A stretch of 64,000 bases of DNA. Source: Tautonia sociabilis (lineage in GTDB: Bacteria; Planctomycetota; Planctomycetia; Isosphaerales; Isosphaeraceae). The notes under the pieces were generated by a model. The model worked only from the letters and a program-made list of their open reading frames with translations, did no database searches and was not told the DNA's origin. Shown here in pieces: positions 43,520-50,687 of this stretch. The translations under genes were made by a program, and so were the position numbers. The first letter of the stretch is position 1. Every line of letters starts with the position of its first letter. The stretch is from contig NZ_RYZH01000017.1 of the NCBI RefSeq assembly GCF_003977685.1, positions 1-64,000 of the forward strand, in the 5' to 3' direction.

Positions 43520-44487
43520 TAACTCGATCTGTCTGTGGCAAATCCGCGGGATTGCATTTCTTCAATCAAAAGCTCCAGTCGATCCAGAACGCTTTCGACG
43601 GTGGCATCCCCGACTCTCCAATTTCGTCCCGTCAATTCGTCATTGACCGTAACATCACGAGGAAGGTTCAACGAGGCCAGAGTAAATCTCTCTGCTCTCG
43701 GAGAATGGCCGAGATCAATCGAATCTATACGACAATCTTTGTATTTTACTATTTTTGTTTTAGTGTCCTCGCTTTCCATTCGATGCCTGGCCATGTACAC
43801 CCTGCCTTCCCCATCCCGCTTCCATTCGCATGTTCCCCTTGCGAGATAGTCGGACATCGGCTCGCCGATCTCGTACTCAACCACATTTCCTTCCATAGAG
43901 AGCGAGCAAACCATAATGAAATATCCTCTTGTGATGATATCCTCTCTGCGCACTTCAATGAGATCGTCGGTCAGTGGTTTCGCCGATATTGTGAATCTCG
44001 AAGGATCCGCGTTGATACTGTTGTTAAGATTCAACACATCGTACCATGTCATACCTATGAGATCGAGGGGACCATACCAGCATCGAGACGGAGTCAACTG
44101 GGACACCAGAGGGGCCTCATACTCCGTCATTGGCGATATGACCACACGCTTGCCTTTTGGGTGATACATCGTTATCTTTACTCCATCCACGATCCACTGT
44201 TCTTCGACGCCTGTCTTCGAATCGGGTGTCACCACGTGGTCGTGCCCGTCCCAACGCGTGATCGCCGCCCAACTCTTGCGGCCCGACCACTCGATGTTAC
44301 AAATTGCATAATCATGCAGAGCAATTTCCCCGATTTGCCCCGACGCCAAATGGGCAACGATTTTTCCATTTTGATATTTGCTAATATTCGATCTTTGTGC
44401 ATTTTTGAGTATTCTAATGTAGTCATCAGACGACATTGCATCATCGGCGATCTGCATAGCCATGCACGACAATAAGATGGCTGCCAT
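43516..44487 (-). CDS. exported protein of unknown function, upstream of C39 gene
   Basis: A 323-aa protein starting MAAILLSCMAMQIADD (signal-like), with AAGGA 8 nt upstream. The body is beta-rich, with segments such as VDGVKITMYHPKGKRVVISP and ERFTLASLNLPRDVTVND, giving a LolA/lipoprotein-carrier-like impression without firm assignment. The frame is open further upstream through a 20-nt C tract, which would add a poly-Pro N-terminus; I consider the start after the tract more likely. The IS630 insertion replaced its TAA stop and added one Tyr (SSY-stop). Originally it was tightly coupled to the C39 gene. Confidence 0.7.
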   Translation of the reverse strand: MAAILLSCMAMQIADDAMSSDDYIRILKNAQRSNISKYQNGKIVAHLASGQIGEIALHDYAICNIEWSGRKSWAAITRWDGHDHVVTPDSKTGVEEQWIVDGVKITMYHPKGKRVVISPMTEYEAPLVSQLTPSRCWYGPLDLIGMTWYDVLNLNNSINADPSRFTISAKPLTDDLIEVRREDIITRGYFIMVCSLSMEGNVVEYEIGEPMSDYLARGTCEWKRDGEGRVYMARHRMESEDTKTKIVKYKDCRIDSIDLGHSPRAERFTLASLNLPRDVTVNDELTGRNWRVGDATVESVLDRLELLIEEMQSRGFATDRSSY

Positions 44488-44518
44488 ACCGATTGTCCTT
44501 ATCGTCAAGGCCGTTTGT

Positions 44519-44538
44519 GGGGGGGGGGGGGGGGGGGG
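44519..44538. repeat. 20-nt poly-G (poly-C on the coding strand) tract
   Basis: An uninterrupted run of 20 G on the plus strand, ending 31 nt upstream of the chosen start codon of the 323-aa gene. Homopolymers this long slip readily, so the length may vary in the population and change leader spacing, or reading frame if translation begins upstream. The count could also be a sequencing error. Confidence 0.85.
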
Positions 44539-44672
44539 TCGTTGCAGGCTCATATCGACGGACCCGATTCGATGCCGACCGGGCCCGCGCAACGAACAGG
44601 CCCTGACAATATCCGAGTGCCCGCTTACCTTTCCCAGCTTCTCCAGAGGTTTTTTCCAAGATCGGTTAGGTG

Positions 44673-44853
44673 CTGCACTTTCCGGAACTTTGTCCCGCGC
44701 GATTTCGCGGTTTTCCCAGGGTTTCGGAGGGGGGGGGATATCGTGTTTTTCTGTGGCCCTGCAAGGCCCCCCTGGAAGGGCATTAATGTCAGACAGCCCC
44801 GGATTTCCCGGCATTTCCGACGATCAGCCGTAACAAAGTTCCGGAAAGTGCAG
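44673..44853. mobile_element. 181-bp MITE-like element
   Basis: Perfect 21-bp terminal inverted repeats (44673-44693 and 44833-44853; core TGCACTTTCCGGAACTTT) are flanked by a perfect 7-bp direct duplication TTAGGTG (44666-44672 and 44854-44860). There is no coding capacity; the inside includes a 9-nt G run at 44729-44737. This is the structure of a non-autonomous element mobilised by a transposase supplied elsewhere. The parent family is not identified. Confidence 0.9.
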
Positions 44854-44917
44854 TTAGGTGGATAGCGAGCAGCAATGCTTGGCGTTACGCCAGAGAAGTC
44901 GCATCCTGCTCTCTACC

Positions 44918-45364
44918 CTATAGACAGTTATCTCCGCAAGAAAAGTGCCCTTGGACACCTGTTCCAGTATAAACATCTGGCTGGCATGACTGATTAATAA
45001 TTTTGCATTTTACATATCTAATACAATAATATTTAGTACCACTTGAATCAAGCAACCAATCTGAGCAGTCGCAGGTTGGACAGGCTGGATCCTTTACAGC
45101 GCATTTCCAAGCATATGCCGGATAGATTCGAGGGTGTGGCGTCTGGACGCATCTCTGGAGATTTGTGTCGTCTGAACAGACTGGCGTCAAGTCTTGACAA
45201 TTTGTGTCGACGGTGCAGCATTGTCCGTTCGCCGTCGCCTGCCCGCCGTATATCGACGCCGTCTGACTTGGGCTGAGCACGACGTCATCAGAGCCCATGT
45301 CCAAATAGGCGGTTGCGGCCACGAGGGTCGTCACCAGCGTCCAAGTCCCAATGTGCCTGACCAC
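44918..45364 (-). CDS. cysteine-rich secreted peptide precursor with double-glycine leader motif
   Basis: A 148-aa precursor read from a GTG with GGAGG 5 nt upstream. Residues ~7-21 are hydrophobic (TWTLVTTLVAATAYL), followed by a leader-like VVLSPSQTASIYGGQ with Gly40-Gly41. The remaining 107 residues hold all 14 cysteines (49, 50, 56, 63, 72, 88, 95, 98, 100, 114, 120, 127, 143, 147), consistent with several disulfides in an oxidising compartment. A C39-type peptidase is encoded on the same strand downstream. I propose Sec export followed by C39 cleavage after GG. No family is recognised; antimicrobial, signalling or structural roles are all open. Confidence 0.72.
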   Translation of the reverse strand: MVRHIGTWTLVTTLVAATAYLDMGSDDVVLSPSQTASIYGGQATANGQCCTVDTNCQDLTPVCSDDTNLQRCVQTPHPRIYPAYAWKCAVKDPACPTCDCSDWLLDSSGTKYYCIRYVKCKIINQSCQPDVYTGTGVQGHFSCGDNCL

Positions 45365-45447
45365 GGCGACCTCCTCTCCAGTTGAAGGCTCTGGAAACCT
45401 GGCGATCCTAGAGGGAGCTACCATCCCGCCTAAGAACACGGATTTTT

Positions 45448-45476
45448 CCAATATCACACTGGACGCACCTCGTCAA
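45448..45476 (-). promoter_or_regulatory. candidate promoter of the Cys-rich peptide gene
   Basis: On the minus strand, TTGACG (45476-45471) is separated by 17 nt from TATTGG (45453-45448), which is preceded by TG as in an extended -10. It lies about 85 nt upstream of the GTG start and 54 bp inside the right direct repeat, so the gene set appears to carry its own promoter. Confidence 0.35.
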
Positions 45477-45530
45477 CAATAATCCCGGGTTCACTCCCGG
45501 TTTTTTCTGAGTTCGTTCTGTTTCTGCTGC

Positions 45531-45735
45531 CTGGGATCGGCCGACCGAGCGCAAGCCGCCTTGGTTTCATGCGTTCCGGAGGATCATCACCCGACGGATG
45601 AAGAGCCCTGTCGGACTCCCGGTTTCAGCGACGCAAGGCGCAGGTGCTCGCCGATGGTCCGGTCCCGCCGTCCCTCGTCCGCGGGGCCGTCCGCCGGCTG
45701 GTGTTCTTCGCCCAGCCGTTCATCGCCGCGCTGCC
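45531..45735. repeat. 205-bp direct repeat, right copy (truncated transposase fragment)
   Basis: Right partner of 39461-39665. Differences are visible at only about five positions, including loss of the ATG (TCG here). It bounds the AT-richer island on the right; beyond it the sequence returns to the high-GC backbone. Confidence 0.92.
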
Positions 45736-45805
45736 CAGCCCCGAGAGCCGCAGACATGCTCACACCGATCTCGCCGGGCTGCTCTCCAATGTCGAGCGCA
45801 ACTGA
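45611..45805 (+). pseudogene. IS701-like transposase N-terminal fragment, right copy
   Basis: The frame reads SDSRFQRRKAQVLADG, FFAQPFIAALP, then LPSPESRRHAHTDLAGLLSNVERN and stops. The segment around HTDLAGLLSNVER resembles the conserved N-terminal region of IS701-type transposases. Over 80% of the gene is missing and the start codon is lost, so it is a relic. Confidence 0.68.
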
Positions 45806-45846
45806 GCGGAGAAGGAGATCGCCCCGAGGGGGGCGATCGGAGAGGG

Positions 45847-46077
45847 TCAGGCGAAGCCGAAGTCGCCGCCGCGTCCCTTGCCATCGCGCTCGAGCAGGAT
45901 CAGCACTGTCGGCGTCGTCCCTTGCGCGGCGTTGAAGGGCGTCTCTCGGACGGGACGCCAGCCGTCGGCCAGCAGCGAGGGCAGCCCCTCAGCCCGCTCG
46001 GTGGCCTGGTCTCGGACGATCCGGCAGAGGCCGCTGTCGTCGAGGATGACGTAGAGCAGTTCGCTCTTGCGGTCCAA
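45847..46077 (-). CDS. small protein of unknown function
   Basis: A 76-aa product with a TTG start and GAGGAG 7 nt upstream. The sequence (SELLYVILDDSGLCRIVRDQ; PTVLILLERDGKG) has good protein character with beta-strand-like segments. It follows the RidA gene by 102 bp on the same strand and ends 41 bp from the transposase relic. I do not recognise a family. Confidence 0.55.
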   Translation of the reverse strand: MDRKSELLYVILDDSGLCRIVRDQATERAEGLPSLLADGWRPVRETPFNAAQGTTPTVLILLERDGKGRGGDFGFA

Positions 46078-46179
46078 GGCGTGGCTCCTCGATCGCTCGG
46101 GGGAACGGTCGGGATCCGGGGAGCCGGCGGCGGCCCTCCCCCCGGATCCTCGTCCAGAGGAGGCGGCGATCGCCCCGGG

Positions 46180-46641
46180 TCAGTCGGCGACCTGGAAGAT
46201 CGCCTCGATCTCGACGGCGATGTTCCCCGGCAGCGCGTTCGTGCCGACGGCGCTGCGGGCGCCGACGCCGGCGTCGCCGAAGACGTCCTTCATCAGGTCG
46301 GAGTAGCCGTTGATCACCTGGGGCTGCTGGGCGAACTCGGCGGTGCAGTTGACCAGGCCGAGGGTCTTGACCAGCCGGGTGACCTTGTCGAGCGAGCCCA
46401 GGTGGGCTCGGAGCGTCGCGAGGATCGCGAGGCCGACCTGGCGGGCGGCGGCCTGCCCGGCGGCCAGGTCGAGCTCGGCGCCGAGCTTGCCGGTGAACAT
46501 CGAGCCATCGGGCTTCAGCGGGCCGTGGCCGGAGACGTAGAGCAGGTCGCCCTGCCGAAGCGCCGTCACGTAGGTGGCGACCGGCTTGGGGGCGGGGGGA
46601 AGCTCTAGCTTCAGCTCCTGGATGCGGGCGTCGGCTCCCAT
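46180..46641 (-). CDS. RidA family (YjgF/YER057c/UK114) protein
   Basis: A 153-aa cytoplasmic protein of the Rid superfamily, whose canonical members hydrolyse reactive enamine/imine intermediates. Features include YVTALRQGDLLYVSGHGP, ATLRAHLGSLDKVTRLVKTLG and the C-terminal ARSAVGTNALPGNIAVEIEA. The expected RidA Arg that binds substrate carboxylate lies in the GARSAVG segment, but the usual Cys/Arg spacing is of the longer, less characterised subfamily. It lies downstream of the MFS gene. Confidence 0.92.
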   Translation of the reverse strand: MGADARIQELKLELPPAPKPVATYVTALRQGDLLYVSGHGPLKPDGSMFTGKLGAELDLAAGQAAARQVGLAILATLRAHLGSLDKVTRLVKTLGLVNCTAEFAQQPQVINGYSDLMKDVFGDAGVGARSAVGTNALPGNIAVEIEAIFQVAD

Positions 46642-46946
46642 CGTCGTCTCGTCCTGGTTGGTGCGAGGTGTCGGTGCTCGGGGGATGCCCGGGTCCGGGA
46701 GGGGCCGGTCGGGCGTCGTCCTCGGTTCGGTGGATTCGGCCGTCGAGGCTACCGGCGAGGCCCCCGGGAATCAACCGGAGCGGCCGGCTCGGCGCCGAGT
46801 CGACCGCTCCGACCGCTCTGTTCCGCGATCGATCCGCCCGCGCCGGCCGGTCGGGCGAGGACCTCCCGGCTCCTCCGAATCGCCGACGAGGGGGGGACGC
46901 CGGACGAGTCGAGCGGCCGGGGGGCCTCCCCCCTTCGGGCCGGGCG
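46642..46946. other. 305-bp gap without recognised gene
   Basis: GC-rich spacer between the MFS and RidA genes on the minus strand. I see no hairpin or small gene to report; the RidA promoter may lie at its left end. Confidence 0.3.
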
Positions 46947-48230
46947 TCAGGAGCCCCGGGCGCCTCGGTCGGCCGCGGTCTCGGCGAGGCGGGAACCGGC
47001 CTCGGGGAGCTCCTCGGGAGCGGACGATCGCCGGATCGCCCAGCGCGACAAGACCAGCGCCAGCGCGGCGATCCCGGCGCCGAGCCAGTACGGCGCCGAC
47101 GGGCCGAGGCCCCCGAGCAGCTCGTTCGACGCCTGGTAGTTGACCAGCCTCGCCAGCGTCTGGGCCGACAGCAAGGCGCCGAAGATCGTCCCCTGACGGT
47201 CGGGGGGAACGCTGCGAGAAAGCAGCCCCGAGATCGTCGGCGCCGACATCCCCTGGCCGAACCCGACCAGCACAACCGCGAAGGCCAGGCCGACCGACTC
47301 CTCCGAGATCGCCAGCGTCGCCAGTCCTCCGGAGAGCATCACCAGGCCGGCGGGGATCATCCTCGCCTCGCCGAAGCGGGGGACGAGGCGGCGGATCAGC
47401 CCGCCTTGCATCAGCGCGCTGACGAATCCCAGGGCCGCGAACCAGTAGGCCGCGGTCCCGGCCGACCATCCCATCCGACGCTCCAGGAAGAGGCTGAACG
47501 TCCCCTCCAGGCTGGCGAACGACAGCACCAGCAGCGCTCCGAGCAGCACCAGCGGCCCGGCCCGACGGTCGCCGACGGCTCGGGCGACTCCGACCCAGCT
47601 CGGCGCCCGTGCGGCGGCCAGAGCCGGAGGCGGGCCGTCGGCTCCTCGCCCGGCCTCCCCCGCGAGGCCAACCGGGCGGGACTCAGGCAGCCAGACGAGG
47701 GTCAGCAGCCAGGCGATCGTCGAGAAGCCGGCGGCGACCAGGAAGGGGAGCCGGAGCTGCCAGACCGGGCCGATCGGCAGCGAGACGAGCACCCCTCCCA
47801 GCAGCGGGCCGAGCACGAAGCCCACGCCGAAGGCGGCGCCGATCAGGCCGAGCCCCCGGGAACGCTCCTCCGGCTTCGTCACGTCGGCGATGTACGCCTG
47901 GGCGACCAGGATATTGCCGCCGGAGATGCCGTCGAGCACCCGGCCCAGCAGCATCAGGAGGAAGGAGTCGCTCAGGCCGATCATCAGGAACGAGGCCGTC
48001 GTGCCGACCTGGCTGAGCAGCAGGATCGGGCGTCGGCCGAAGCGGTCGCTCAGGCGGCCGAGCACCGGGCCGGCGACGAGCTGGCAGAGCGGGAAGGCGG
48101 CCAGCAGGGCGCCGATCATCCGCTCGTCAAAGCCGTACTGCTCCGCGTAGCGGGGCAACAGCGGCATGACCAGCGAGAAGCCGAGCAGGTCCACCAGGAC
48201 GATCGAGACAACGACCAGCAAGGGCGACAT
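46947..48230 (-). CDS. MFS transporter, TetA-like drug/proton antiporter family
   Basis: A 427-aa, 12-helix inner-membrane transporter. Helix 1 is VVSIVLVDLLGFSLVMPLLPRY. The MFS signature in loop 2-3 is GRLSDRFGRRPILLLSQ, and motif C-like segments include GAAFGVGFVLGPLLGG. The opening VDLLGFSLVMPLLPRY is typical of the TCR/Tet subfamily. It probably exports small toxic compounds; the actual substrate is unknown. A Gly/Ala/Pro-rich central loop separates the two six-helix halves. Confidence 0.93.
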   Translation of the reverse strand: MSPLLVVVSIVLVDLLGFSLVMPLLPRYAEQYGFDERMIGALLAAFPLCQLVAGPVLGRLSDRFGRRPILLLSQVGTTASFLMIGLSDSFLLMLLGRVLDGISGGNILVAQAYIADVTKPEERSRGLGLIGAAFGVGFVLGPLLGGVLVSLPIGPVWQLRLPFLVAAGFSTIAWLLTLVWLPESRPVGLAGEAGRGADGPPPALAAARAPSWVGVARAVGDRRAGPLVLLGALLVLSFASLEGTFSLFLERRMGWSAGTAAYWFAALGFVSALMQGGLIRRLVPRFGEARMIPAGLVMLSGGLATLAISEESVGLAFAVVLVGFGQGMSAPTISGLLSRSVPPDRQGTIFGALLSAQTLARLVNYQASNELLGGLGPSAPYWLGAGIAALALVLSRWAIRRSSAPEELPEAGSRLAETAADRGARGS

Positions 48231-48383
48231 CGGCGGGGGGCGCTCCGTTGCGAGCGGTGGGAGGGAGCCGGGCCGGGTCAGACCGGGATGGGCCAGGTCG
48301 GATCGGGCCGGGCCGCGGGTCGGGGCCCGTCGGGCGATCGGGTCGGCGGGAGGAGCGTCGGTCGAAGCCGGCGGGTTCGGCGC

Positions 48384-48992
48384 TCAGGAGGCCTCGGGGA
48401 GGGGGACGTCGGGGGGAGGGTCGGCCCGAGACTCGGCCTCGGCGGCACCCAGCAGGGCCCGCTGGCCGGCGACCGAGGCAGCCGAAACCGCCAGCGCCGC
48501 CAGGTGGTAGCCGACGGCGGCCGAGATCGCCCCGACCCGGGCGATCTCCCATCCCGCCCCCGATCCTCCCCCCCAGGCCACGACCCAGGCCAAGGCCACC
48601 GGCAGGAGGCCCGCCACCGGGATCGGCGCGGATCGCCTCAGGTTGCGGGCCGACCGGGCGCGGAACCGACCGGAGGGGGAGGGGTCGAGCCGACGGATCC
48701 GGCCGTCGGCCAGGATCATCCGGAGTCCCCCCTCGAGGTGGACAACCAGGCAGGCCAGCGTCGCGGCCAGACCGATCAGGGAGAGCGGGCCGGGGAGGCT
48801 GGGATCCGGGGCCAGCACCGCCGCGACGGCCGTCGCCACCAGAAGCACCCCGGCGATCGCCGCCAGGCCAAGCTCGATCCGATGCACCTTCCCGGCCCCG
48901 GCAGGAGGAACGCCCTCCCCGGCCGGCCCCCTTGGCCGATCGAGGACGGCCTCCGGATGTCCCAGGGTACGCCCCCGGGGCCCAATCGGCAA
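48384..48992 (-). CDS. hypothetical integral membrane protein
   Basis: A 202-aa protein with about four hydrophobic helices (LGLAAIAGVLLVATAVAAVLA; LIGLAATLACLVVHLEGG; VAGLLPVALAWVVAW; AISAAVGYHLAALAVSAA) and an acidic C-terminal tail. The N-terminal ~38 residues are polar and the start is uncertain; an internal GTG near residue 36 is an alternative. It lies 153 bp upstream of the MFS gene on the same strand. No family recognised. Confidence 0.6.
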   Translation of the reverse strand: MPIGPRGRTLGHPEAVLDRPRGPAGEGVPPAGAGKVHRIELGLAAIAGVLLVATAVAAVLAPDPSLPGPLSLIGLAATLACLVVHLEGGLRMILADGRIRRLDPSPSGRFRARSARNLRRSAPIPVAGLLPVALAWVVAWGGGSGAGWEIARVGAISAAVGYHLAALAVSAASVAGQRALLGAAEAESRADPPPDVPLPEAS

Positions 48993-49122
48993 CGCTCACC
49001 CGCCGCTCGGAGCCCCGGCCCGGTATTTGCTCCTGGCCCACCGCGGCTTTCCCTTCGGGAATCGGAACTGCGCTGCGGTGATGTTGCCGCCTGCCCCCGT
49101 TGGCCCATCCATCGAGGACGCC

Positions 49123-49329
49123 ATGACTGGACCCAACCACGTCCGAGAGATGGTCCACGACCTCCGGAACCGGCTCACCGCCATCGCCTCCGCGGCGATC
49201 GCGATCCGCAAGTCCAATTTCGACCCAGAGTTGAGCGAAGAGATGGTCGAGATCATCCGCAACACCATCGACCGAGCCACCGAGACACTCAACGGCCTGT
49301 CCCAGGAGTATCCCGGCGAGGAGCGCTGA
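49123..49329 (+). CDS. 68-aa protein resembling a stand-alone histidine-kinase dimerisation (DHp) helix pair
   Basis: The small product reads HVREMVHDLRNRLTAIASAA, where HDLRNRLTAI closely resembles the H-box of HisKA domains (HELRNPLTAI-like), followed by a second helix EEMVEIIRNTIDRATETLNGL. There is no ATPase domain. AGG lies 5 nt before the ATG; an upstream in-frame ATG at 49081 would add 14 residues. It may be a phosphotransfer or kinase-inhibiting helix pair, or simply a similar coiled coil. Confidence 0.6.
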   Translation: MTGPNHVREMVHDLRNRLTAIASAAIAIRKSNFDPELSEEMVEIIRNTIDRATETLNGLSQEYPGEER

Positions 49330-49438
49330 CCTTCCGGCCGACGATCGAGCGGATCGCCCCGGGAACCCGGAGTCCCGGCACCGAAGGCCCCGATCGCGAG
49401 CGGGCCCAGTCGGGTCGGGTCGGGGAAGGCTTCCAGCG

Positions 49439-50575
49439 TCAGCGGCGAGCTCGGGCCGAGCGGACGATCGGCGTCTCCTCCAGGCGGTCGAGCTGCTCCA
49501 TGAATCGGGGGCGGTTGCGGTAGGAGGCCCGGATCGAGGAGAGCAGGTCCTCCCACTCGCTTGGCCGGCCGACCTCCCGGTAGAGCGGCCGGAGCTTCTT
49601 CAGGTAGCCGGCGGCCGACTCGTAAGCCGACACCTGGGCGTGAGGGAGCTGGGCATCGAGCGCGGCCCGGTAAATCTCGATCGCGCGCTCCGGGTAGGCC
49701 TCGGCCACCGCCCCGGCGACCTGGCTGGCATAAGCCAGCGCCCCTCCCCACCCGAACCCGGATCCGGACTGCTCCCGAAGGCGGTCGAACCAGCGGAGCC
49801 CCTCGTCGGGCTGCCGGGCGGCAATCGCCATCAGCAATAGGACATCCAGGCGGGGCCTCGGCCTGGGGTCGAAGCGACGGGACGCCGCGAAGGCCGGCAG
49901 CAGGGAATCGGGCACCGGGAGCTCCCGCTCCGACTTCGACCGGATATGCCGCTCGATCTTCGCGTCCCACTCGGACCGGCTCCCGAGCGGCCGGGAGGAG
50001 GCCGATCGGCGTCGAGGGGCCGGGGCGGACTCGTCGTCTTCGTCGTCAGGAGCCTCGTCGTCTTCATCCCAGGGGAAGATGCCGCCCTCGTCGTCGAGCT
50101 CGTCCCAGCGGGGGTCGTCTTCGGAAACGAGCGGCACTTCCCGGCCGTCGGCGACCGCCTCCAGGTACTCGGCGATGACCGCGACGGCGTGCTTGCAAGC
50201 GACGCCGACCGGACAGGAGCAGTCCGAGGTCAGGAGAGGACGGGACCTCGTCCCGTCGAGGGAGACGGTCGTGACGTCGTCCTGGGTGCCCCGGACCGAG
50301 GCGAGCAGCTCCGCCTCGCTGGAGATCCCCAGGTCCCGGACCCTCCCCCCGCGCTGGTACGACCGGCCGCGCTGGACCGACCGGCTGCCGGCCCAGCGGT
50401 CGAGATGCTCCCAGGTCAGGTCGGTCCACGAGGCCGCCGATCCCTTCCCGAGGGGCTTCGTCGGCTTCTCCTCGGTCGTCGCCGCCGTCTTGCTCGCGTT
50501 GTTCGAAGGCGGCGTCCCGCCGGATCGCGATGCCCTGGCCAAGGCGTCCTCCTCGCGACGCCGGGGCCAATCCAT
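49439..50575 (-). CDS. SWIM zinc-finger protein
   Basis: A 378-aa cytoplasmic protein. The SWIM zinc finger is SDCSCPVGVACKHAVAV (CxC...CxH) at about residues 117-133, after a basic region rich in Ser/Thr. An acidic linker (~150-190) leads to a helical, TPR-like C-terminal half (YPERAIEIYRAALDA). In many bacteria SWIM proteins of this size accompany SNF2-type helicases, but none is adjacent here. It is probably a DNA- or protein-binding factor. Confidence 0.85.
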   Translation of the reverse strand: MDWPRRREEDALARASRSGGTPPSNNASKTAATTEEKPTKPLGKGSAASWTDLTWEHLDRWAGSRSVQRGRSYQRGGRVRDLGISSEAELLASVRGTQDDVTTVSLDGTRSRPLLTSDCSCPVGVACKHAVAVIAEYLEAVADGREVPLVSEDDPRWDELDDEGGIFPWDEDDEAPDDEDDESAPAPRRRSASSRPLGSRSEWDAKIERHIRSKSERELPVPDSLLPAFAASRRFDPRPRPRLDVLLLMAIAARQPDEGLRWFDRLREQSGSGFGWGGALAYASQVAGAVAEAYPERAIEIYRAALDAQLPHAQVSAYESAAGYLKKLRPLYREVGRPSEWEDLLSSIRASYRNRPRFMEQLDRLEETPIVRSARARR

Positions 50576-50687
50576 GCCGGCGCCTTCGGGATCGGATGCG
50601 AACCGAGCGTCCCGTCTCGGCCCGGGGCTCCCGCTCCGATTCTGACCGATCCGGACCCGGAGGGACAGAGCGTCGGCGGGCCGATCG

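Larger units (their letters stand above)
44488..44917. other. 430-bp leader region with poly-G tract and MITE
   Basis: It lies between the Cys-rich peptide gene and the 323-aa gene, both on the minus strand. It contains the 20-nt homopolymer (44519-44538), the MITE (44673-44853 plus 7-bp duplications) and a small TGGCG-TTA-CGCCA hairpin at 44880-44892, just after the Cys-rich gene stop. I see no further gene. Confidence 0.6.

Noticed and set aside
39703..45364. Classical bacteriocin cluster with C39-ABC exporter
   Set aside because: There is no ABC transporter, HlyD-type adaptor or immunity-like gene in the island; the C39 domain stands alone behind a signal peptide.
39461..45735. Active composite transposon
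   Set aside because: Both flanking transposase copies retain only the N-terminus, so they cannot move the island by themselves.
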